From the NCBI GenBank assembly GCA_029204225.1, contig CM055096.1, positions 67,120,370-67,184,369 on the forward strand: a stretch of 64,000 nucleotides of DNA. The letters are read 5' to 3'. Position numbers and translations under genes: made by a program. Each line of letters begins with the position of its first letter. The stretch's first letter is position 1. The notes beneath the pieces were generated by a model. It had not been told where the DNA came from. It saw only the letters and a program-made list of their open reading frames with translations, and did no database searches. Below are positions 56,114 through 64,000 of this stretch, one piece after another. This DNA comes from Diphasiastrum complanatum (taxonomy: Eukaryota; Streptophyta; Lycopodiopsida; Lycopodiales; Lycopodiaceae).

Positions 56114-58439
56114 TGTCATCACTCCCTAAAATCTCAATGGTTCGCATGATAGGGAAAGGACATTGAAGAGCTTCTTGATCGTCACGGCTTTCTATTTGAC
56201 AATTTGAAGAACCTTATATGGTGAAGGAGGGCCCTTTTCTTCATAGTCACAGAAATGATCCAACACGAATATCTTCATCGGTTATTCAACGATGGTTGTT
56301 AATGATGTCAAATTCCAAGGCCATGTCACAGAGATCAAGAGCCTTTCAAATGATAGAGCTTCAGCAAATGCAAGAGAGAGGCTTGGAGGGATATTCAGGG
56401 TGGTGGTTTTGTAATACCTGAAGAGGACATGCCTGACTATGAAGACGAAGAACAACAGAGGGAGGAGCTGATGTAATGATTGGCATTTATTGTATGCTTG
56501 GAAGCTGGGTAGTGGCAACTTATTATTCTACAGGGGGTGGAGGCTAAGAGCGTCTGATAATATATAGGATAAGCGTCATAAGAAAAAGAGGGCAGAAGTA
56601 GAATTGCCTCATTCAGCAGTGGGTCCTTCTCTAAGAGAATTCATAGGTTATGTGTAGCTCTTATTGCATGTTTTTTTTTTTGTCTCTTGGATATCACTTG
56701 ATAGATTCTTTGCAGCCCTTTTGTTGTTTTACGTTTTTAGTTGTGTGATTTCAGTGTATTAACAATGAAAGAATGCAAATGCTGCAGCCAGGGGTGCAGT
56801 TACGGATTCAGACAAATATCAAATTAATAAAACCTGGACAGCTGTATGTGCCTTCCCTGGTGGCACAAATATTAAACGGCAAGGATCCTCACGCTAGGTG
56901 TCTTTGTTGAAAGTTGGCAGTTTGTTCAAGATCACATGATAACTATTCGAGCCCTGAGATCAAAGACTATCTTAAGAAATTCGTTGGTGAGTAATTGAAA
57001 TTTAAGCTTTTCAATGGCAGACAGGTACAGGGGAATATGCAAAAGTCCTTTCATCATCGGTCAGAAATTGCTGTAACAAGTAATGTGATAAGTGTCAGTT
57101 TGGATCTGAAAGTGGTGAAAAGCTGTTTCTGTGGTGCATTGTTCAAGAGCTTGGATTCATCAATAAGAGGCCAAAAGATGAAGCGGGTATGGATGGTGCA
57201 AGTGGTCTACTGTTTCTGCCACTCAATAGTTTACCCATTGATGAGGAGTTCACAAGATTGCATGCTCTGGCTGACAGCATCCCGTCTGGCAGCCACCTTC
57301 CCCTTCTTATATAAACTCACGACTTGAGCATCTGTTTGAGAGGAATGGTTTGCTCCTGAGCACATATTCAAGCCAACCGTAGGATATTTTGCAACAATCT
57401 TACAGCTGGACGAATTGGATAAAGTGAAGGTCAGCTGCTAGTTAATTCTGCCCGTAATGAACCACGACGAGTTATCAACTGAAAACAATCCAAGTTTGTT
57501 ACGTAAAAGGGATTTCCATGTCTCGAATCTTCCGAAGCATGCAGATAATATGGACCAAGTTTCCATGAATTTGGGCAATCCTGTAAAGCTGTTGCTAGCT
57601 AGCAAGGCACCTGCAGCACCAGATGTGCATCATGTGAATGTTCAGGATCTTGTCTTGGAACACTTAGAGCCACATTTGAGATTGCTACTGACTATGCATC
57701 CATCCAATGTCACACCTGAGAGCTGCATAGGCATTTTCAATCCGTCGTTACAGAATGCAATAAAGGAGATCAAACTATCTGCCGCTACAACTATTCCTCA
57801 CTGGCCTCCACCTGAACTTGGAGATGTCTCTGAGGGGGCTGAAAGAGATTTGTCACATGCCCATTTGCCTTCTGCTGGCTGAAATGAGCCTGCTACATTG
57901 CACCTGAAATGTTCCTGCTTTTTCCAAACCTTACTCTTGGGCATTGTTCCAAGTTTGAGACTACTAATTTCCTACCATTGACCAATAAGGCGCCGTCAAA
58001 ACGTGGAATCATTGATGAAATCCAAAATCAAAAGGTCATAATTTATATACATTGCCACAGTGCATGGGTTGATTAGGAGAAATTGGGGAAGGAAGCTGGT
58101 CAGCAGGTGAAAGGGATTCTAGAGAAGTCTAGTATACTAAATTGTACTGATACCAGCTGTGAGGTTATTCCAAAGTGGGCCTACTTGTTCCAGATCACAT
58201 ATCAGACCAGATTGTTGCACTTAAATGGTGAGCCTGCTCCAGATGTATATGTGCTTCATAAGAGCAGCATGGCTCGAAAGCAAGATGAATTTGAAAAAAT
58301 CCTTGGCTCCCCTGTTTTTATTTTCTGTATGATCAAGGAAAATAAGCAAAGCATTGCTGTATATGAAGAATTTTTCTTGTCTGACTTTTATCATGAAAAC
58401 ATACTTGATGAGGCTATAGAATGTTTTCCCAACAACTGA
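56114..58439 (+). pseudogene. SAC3B: SAC3B/GANP-like pseudogene copy 2
   Basis: Direct duplicate of about 19963-22798. Present: DIEELLDRHGF (about 56159), EGPFLHSH (56226), KFKLFNGRQVQGNMQK (56998), KPTVGYFATI (57371), and a longer open frame 57457-57882 with LLASKAPAAPDVHHVNVQDL, CIGIFNPSLQNAIKEIKL and PHWPPPELG. The C-terminal frame 58083-58439 has KWAYLFQITYQTRLLHL and EDF-rich tail residues. Lost relative to copy 1: the SAC3-domain exon, about 450 bp between GAGGGAGGAG and CTGATGTAATG (joined at 56469), and about 45 bp near 56813. It lacks the stop seen at about 21950 in copy 1, so the two copies decayed independently after duplication. Confidence 0.65.
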
Positions 58440-60132
58440 AGTCGAAAATGATTTGTTACCGGTTTATGAATGTATTTTAAGTTTTAACTATTGATGCAAA
58501 CTTACAAAAGTGTTTGCTGTTGAGTTATACTTTGTAACTTGAAATTCTAGGGTAACATTCAGCAACTTTTAGAGGGATGTGATTGATACAAGTTTCCTCC
58601 TATATACTCGAAACTTATCACTCTATCCATTTAGTTAGCCACAAAACCAACCCAATCATTGTACATGTTGGATACCAAAAGTTGAGCTCTTTAATGTTCA
58701 ATGTTGGGAGTTGACGATGGACGTGAAAGTACATTCTTGAGGGTAATCATTCTTAGTCTCTATGAAGGTTTATGTAGATGATAAAATTTTAGTTTTGGAT
58801 TGACGCCCAGAACAAATACCATAACGTTGAAACTTAAATTATTGTCTCATGGGTTGAAAAGGGACAACACGCTGGATGTAGCTGGCACATTGAAAATTTC
58901 ATAGGCACAAAATCTTTTTGAGAAAAAACTCGTTACCAATCTATGTAGCCTGCTGTGTAACTAATGTTCAAGATTGCTCTTAAAATTGTTAACCTTTTCT
59001 TAGGGCTTTACTTGTCCTAATTATAGTTCCATCAAGATTTTGCATGCAAATAGGTCATGTTATTTTAATGTAGGAAATTTGACAAATATAATATATCTTT
59101 TTTCTTGAAGATTTAGTTTTATACAAATGTTTTGTGAAGTCATCTTAATTACTTATTTTTAGCAAAATCTATAGGAAACTCATAATAAAACCATTATGTG
59201 ATGTCTCTATGTTTTATTGAAATTATAAACTATTCGAAAGTAGTTGTAAAAGTATCATTTTTTTTTAATAGGCCCATGAAAAAGGTGTGCTATATTGCAC
59301 TTTAAAATTCTTGCTTCATTGATTTCTGACATTTTTTTTTATTGCTTCATGTTTTCTTGCGACTCCACATTCTTCTATTGCTATTCTTGTATAGGGTTGC
59401 TCTTGTTATCATGGAGATTGCTAGAGAAGATATTCAAAAGCTATTGCTTGTCACTCCTATTGAGAACCAAGTCAATTGAATTTTCTCTAGGTTCATAGTG
59501 ATATTATTGATACTTTGGCAAAGATAGGTGCACACACAAGGAAATGATCATTTGCTATGGATTATAGATCGACTATACTTTATCCATATAGACTTGAGAG
59601 TTCCAGATTATGATGGTACCACAGTAGTTCTTTTCAGGTCTAGAATAAAAATTTCATGAGACTTTTTTCATCATTGAGTGAAGCCTTTCAATTTTTTTTC
59701 TCAATAATTTACATATATAGTCTTTATGCTCTACCCTTGGGAAGGGATTCTCAAAACCAATAAATACATATAGATATTATTGTATTTAAAAAATCTCCAA
59801 ATGTTGTGAGAAGGAATGAAGTAGATGATTTATTTGGAAGGGCTCTTGCAACATGTAAAATAACGGGACTTTCCCAAGATTGGATTATGTATTTTATGAA
59901 ATTAGCGTATTTCAAGTATGTCACATACTGCTCATTTGACAACAATAACTGAATTATTTTCTCGAATGTGTGTGTGTGACTTGTCGGTTGACATTTGGTA
60001 GCGATGAGAATTGTAGGCAGAAAGTTTAGGGTAGTTGAAGCTTTCTGACGTTGTGCACTACTGATGGTGTTATAAGAAAAAGTTACACCTCAATAGAAGT
60101 CTTATTGTTGTATGAGAAATATTTTCAATCCT
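58440..60132 (+). repeat. Duplicated 3' flank of SAC3B copy 2
   Basis: Parallels 22799-24512 with few differences; the (TG)n tract is short here (about 59968-59978). No gene supported. Confidence 0.8.
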
Positions 60133-60969
60133 CAAAAAATAGGAAAGTAGACCAATAAGTTAATGTGAGCTCTGCTAGCAAGTGAAATCAATGTTGTCTT
60201 TCTAAGTTTTTCCTTCTATCTTGTATGTGTTCATACTTAGGTAGTGTTTTTGTTGAACTTTTTTACATTGGCTAGTCTAGCCAAAGGAATGCTCATGTTG
60301 TAAAGTCGGGTACACAGAGGTTCTTCACCTATTCTTTTTCCTTATTTTTTTGTTTTCTTATAGAGTTGGCCTGGCTTAACAATTGCATGTACAAAGCATG
60401 TTGTAAAGTAGTAGTTCCTCTTCCAATTTAATTTTGCATTATAGCATTTTAGCTGCCTTAAATTGTCAGGTCTTTACAGCGACTTCAATGACTTCAAGCT
60501 TTTGAACAACTTGAATAAACAGGTGAGAAGAAGTATTTGTGAAGAATTAGTTGTATAATGTTGCTCCCAGAAGAAATCTTTTTTGGAACTAATCACTTCA
60601 AGGAATTATCTCGTAAAAACTAGAGGAGCTAACCTTTAGATAAGTTTCAAATGCGTAGTTGGATTTGAAATGACTATGATTAGTTACTACTTGTTCCACT
60701 ATAAGATCTCCATAATTGATGTCTTTGTTTATTCCAAAATGGTTCTTTCAAAGCCTTTTTCACATCATAAAACATAATCATGAATGGACACAGATATTCA
60801 ATGACAAAATAATGTTTGTGTGTATAGGCTATTCATGATGAATAATTAAAAAAACTATGTAAAGAGTGAAGGTCCCAATACAGCCCCGCATTGTTCCTAC
60901 CTTGTAACTTGCATAAGATTCACATATAGGTTCAATGGATAACATACAAACATCATTCACCATGGGAGG
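60133..60969. other. No gene recognised
   Basis: Unique sequence without a supportable frame. Confidence 0.4.
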
Positions 60970-62290
60970 AACTCCAAATTATAGTCGCAGTGTATGGGAG
61001 TTGCTTTGCCTTGCTATTCCTTGCAATCAACAAGGAGTCTATGAAGCCACATGCATTCACTAGTTGCATTTGCCACTGCTCTATATTCTACTTCCATGGA
61101 CGAGAGTGAAACAGTGGATTATTTCTTATCCACACATGGACGAGAGTGCAACAATGGGTTATTTCTTATCCACCCATGAGCCAAGTGTAGAAACCAATAA
61201 CTTACAAGGATGCATCTTTCTTTTGAGACGCTTCCTCGTAAGTTCTTAGTTTCTAAAGTCATGAGGGCAAAGTTGACTCTTGGATTGGTACTTGCAATCT
61301 TTCTTTTTCATAGAATCTTTTTTTCCCTTCCTCACTTGACTATGCATGATCGGATCCATCCATCTCTCCAAAGGTACGCAAGTCGGTTGAGGTTTACTTC
61401 TTCATGGATCTTTTTCTTTTCTTTTTTCATTTGTGAATGATTGTCATCTTCTTCAGGCAAGCCCTTGTCAAAATCCAACACCTGCGGTTGATTTTGGCTT
61501 CGGATTTTACACCTTTTGTGAAGCAACATGCTCATAAAAATCACATCCTTGCTCACAATGATCTTCTTGGTTTGCAGATTGTAAGCTTTCTCCTTGGTAG
61601 CATATCCAACAGATAACGCATTTTGTCCACTTCGAATCATATGTATGTCTTTTCTAATCAAGTACATGTGTGTACTTCATGCATCCAAAGATCGTCAAAT
61701 GTGACATGCAGGTTGATGCCTATACACATCTCTTCATATGTCTTTTTATCCAAAGCTTTGGTAGGAGATGTGTTCTGTAAGTACGTTGATGTGTTTACAG
61801 CTTTGGCCCAATATGAGTTAGTCAAACCCTTGGCTTTCATCATACTCGTGGCACATTCCACTAAGTTCATGTTCTTTTTTCAACCACTCCATTCTATTGT
61901 GGCGTGTATGTGGTGGTAAGTTACCTTCTGATGCCATGTTCTTTGCAAAAGTTCTCAAAAGCGACTAAACTATACTCACCACCTTTGTCGCTTCTAAGAC
62001 CTTAATCCTTTTGCTCGACTCTCAACAAGTCTCCGCAATTCAATGTCTGCTGATCTACAACTGATTGAAGCTTGTACAACTTCCCATCTCCTTGTATTCC
62101 TCTTGCAATCACCTTGAAATTCTTCTTCACGTCCTTTATAAGGAACTTGTCCTTATAAAACTCTCATTTCATGTCATTGTTTGTGATACAACCAACTGAA
62201 AGCATATTGTTGCCTAAATTTAAATGAGTAGTGTTAATACACCTTTCTCACCCTGTTCTAAATAGATTGGCATACTCCCATGTAGCCGCT
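60970..62290 (-). pseudogene. Copia pol fragment (integrase joined to RNase H)
   Basis: Minus-strand order: pre-integrase region with LNLGNNMLSVGCITNN (about 62220) and VIARGIQGDGKLYKLQS (about 62110-62060). Integrase: LRSDKGGEYSLVAFENFCKE (about 62000-61940), VVEKKNMNLVECA (about 61880), ANSYWAKAVNTSTYLQN-like (about 61810), GYATKEKAYNLQTKKIIVSK (about 61600), all in short or broken frames. After about 61330 the frame runs out, and at about 61150-61000 RNase H words appear (STVSLSSMEVEYRAVANATS, then MWLHRLLVD). The whole RT is missing, so an internal deletion joined integrase to RNase H. This is a different family from the young copia. Confidence 0.8.
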
Positions 62291-63442
62291 TAAAAAATTG
62301 CTAAACTGCTGAAATAAGCCAAATGACACTCAAGTCAATATGAATACATGAAAAACTTTAGTTGTTCGCCTTTGTTTCATAACCAACCAAATTTTACAGC
62401 CCCAAATTTGGTCACACGATGACGAAATGACAAGCCTTTTCTATCACTAGATGCAATCTAACACCGACTACATCCGGTGAAGTTTGAATAGCAAATTAAG
62501 TGGTCTCCCAATCGGAATCAACGCTTTGTTGGAGCTGTGTCATTGAAAATTACGTAGCTTTTTGTCCTTCCAATTTGGCTTCAAAATGGCCAAGAAATGT
62601 TCAAAATAGTAAAAAATGGCATGTTGTTCTAATACAAAAAAGTCCCTATTTTTCACCTTGAAGTTGAAAAGCCCTCAAACTTGACTATTGGCGTTTGGAG
62701 CTGTTTCACAAACTTCGATTTTGCCCTTCAGTTCTTCAGAAAACAAAGAAAGTGGACCCACGCACATCCAACGGTAAATCTAAGGTTTTTCCAGGTCGAT
62801 CTACACCGTTGATCGAAGATCCTGATTTTTCTGTGCATCACGCACTCTAGATCGTTAGCGAACCCTTTACGTTGGGCTCACGAGTGGGGGCAGAGAGAGA
62901 GAGGGGTGCGATGGCTGCAGCCTGCTCTCCTCTCTAAACTGGATTAATCAATCAGAAATCGCTCCTCCTACCACGGCTGATCACGGCCTCTTGCAGGTGG
63001 ATCCTACAAGCAAACTCGCCCTCTTCTACCACTGAAACTTCAGAGAATGATGCCTGCCCTATGTAGAAAGATCCAACACTTTGCATTTATGAAACCTCAG
63101 GTCTCTCACAAAGCATTTCATCTTTGTGGGTGATGAAAACAAACTACAAATTGGGCAAAAGCATGAAACTCCTCAACGGCAAGTGTACGTTCCCCTTGCA
63201 GAATGGCTAAGATAGGTAAAAGAAGCAAAACTACGTGTTTGTTTATGGAAAGATTAAAGTGCTTTGTCGATCAAAAGAGAGAGAAATGTTCTCCAAAACT
63301 CAAAGATATTCAGAAGAAAAGTAGCATATTGAATTGGAAATAGCAGAAACACATTTATATAGGAAGTTCATGGTAAAATCCTATAGTGTAGTTGACCATA
63401 TTTTCAAAACAATTGAATCAGCTATTATTGTGGAACTAATTT
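62291..63442. other. No gene; possible LTR or leader
   Basis: GC is higher around 62750-63000 and a short (GA) run lies at about 62890, as in some plant LTR promoters, but no LTR pair, primer site or gag is visible. Confidence 0.3.
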
Positions 63443-64000
63443 TTATAGAAAGAGATGGTTCATCTCCCAACAAAGATCTCCTTTAGTAGATGCACGTTGG
63501 GTCAAATGAGGTAAATCACAGGTTGCACAGGGGTCGATTCTCGAGACAAAAGGTTGTGGTTCCAAGTGTTCCAAGACAAGATCACGAATATGTACAGAAT
63601 TGCCTGCTATTGCCTTGCTAGCTAGCCACTGTATTAATTTTATGTTCTCGTCAAGATTGTCTGCATGCTTTAGAAGATTTGAGAGATGACCATTTCTTCC
63701 ACTTAACAAACTTGGATTGTTTTCAGTTGATAACTCCTCGTGGTTCATTACGGGCAGAATTAACCAGCAGCTGATCTTCGCTTTATCCAATTTGTCCAGC
63801 TTTATGATTGTTGCAAAATATCCTACGGTTGGCTTGAATATGTGCTCAGGAGCAGAGCCATTTTCCACTCAAAGATGCTCGAGTCGTGAGTATAAGAAGG
63901 GAGAAGGTGGCTGCCACAGACAGGATGCTTTCAACCATAGCATGCAATCTTGTGCACTCCTCATCAATGGGTAACTATTGAGTGGCAGAAACAATAGACC
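63443..64000 (-). pseudogene. SAC3B: SAC3B/GANP-like pseudogene fragment, copy 3
   Basis: Minus-strand frame with HIFKPTVGYFATIIKLDKLD, SCWLILPVMNHEELSTENN, LASKAIAGNSVHIRDL and VLEHLEP, which parallels 21570-22040 and 57210-57680. Upstream (to the window edge) LLFLPLN and SRLEHL can be read in shifted frames. It is more diverged from copies 1 and 2 than they are from each other, and after VLEHLEP it diverges entirely. It is orphaned from the flanks that accompany the other copies. Confidence 0.65.

Overview
This window is eukaryotic nuclear DNA, almost certainly from a land plant. It is AT-rich and intron-bearing, and it is built almost wholly from transposable elements and decayed gene copies. 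The plant assignment rests on several Ty1/copia families with initiator-tRNA-Met-type primer sites (TGGTATCAGAGC) and on duplicated pseudogenes of a plant SAC3B/GANP-like mRNA-export factor. There are long (AG)n and (TG)n tracts. I see no clearly functional host gene. The species cannot be fixed by reading.

Layout. 1-1830: two minus-strand copia LTR fragments. 1831-6230: Helitron-like element A, a tail-to-tail palindrome centred at 4721. Its arms carry PIF1-type helicase debris and a multi-exon gene ending in a GIY-YIG nuclease domain. 6231-9240: right flank of A, with a microsatellite insertion and a copia LTR. 10378-11677: minus-strand copia 3' end. 11678-17133: old copia element with 1.37-kb LTRs and a broken gag-pol. 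18738-24512: SAC3B-like pseudogene and flank. 26740-27112: copia RNase H fragment. 28668-38350: second, fuller copy (B) of the Helitron-like palindrome and its right flank. In B the Rep (HUH) domain, PIF1 helicase and zinc-finger N-terminus can still be read on the minus strand. 39156-39455: start of another copia gag. 39506-52632: a young copia element whose 5' LTR has been split by a second, opposite copy of the same family (39930-46620). Both encode a full 1317-aa gag-pol and both have clean 5-bp target duplications. 55376-60132: second copy of the SAC3B block, with its left part inverted. 60970-62290: minus-strand copia fragment. 63443-64000: third SAC3B fragment, minus strand.

The two most notable things are these. 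(1) The Helitron-like element combines Rep/HUH plus PIF1 helicase with a separate intron-containing GIY-YIG gene, arranged as an inverted tail-to-tail dimer that formed before the A/B duplication. (2) A 260-bp insertion lies exactly at the primer-binding site of the inner young copia. It reads as PBS, a short internal region, a G-rich polypurine tract, and a 144-bp LTR that contains a tRNA-like sequence with Pol III A and B boxes. This looks like a miniature (TRIM-type) LTR element recombined into the copia through their shared PBS.

Comparisons are by eye. Element ends without a target duplication or TG..CA boundary are approximate.
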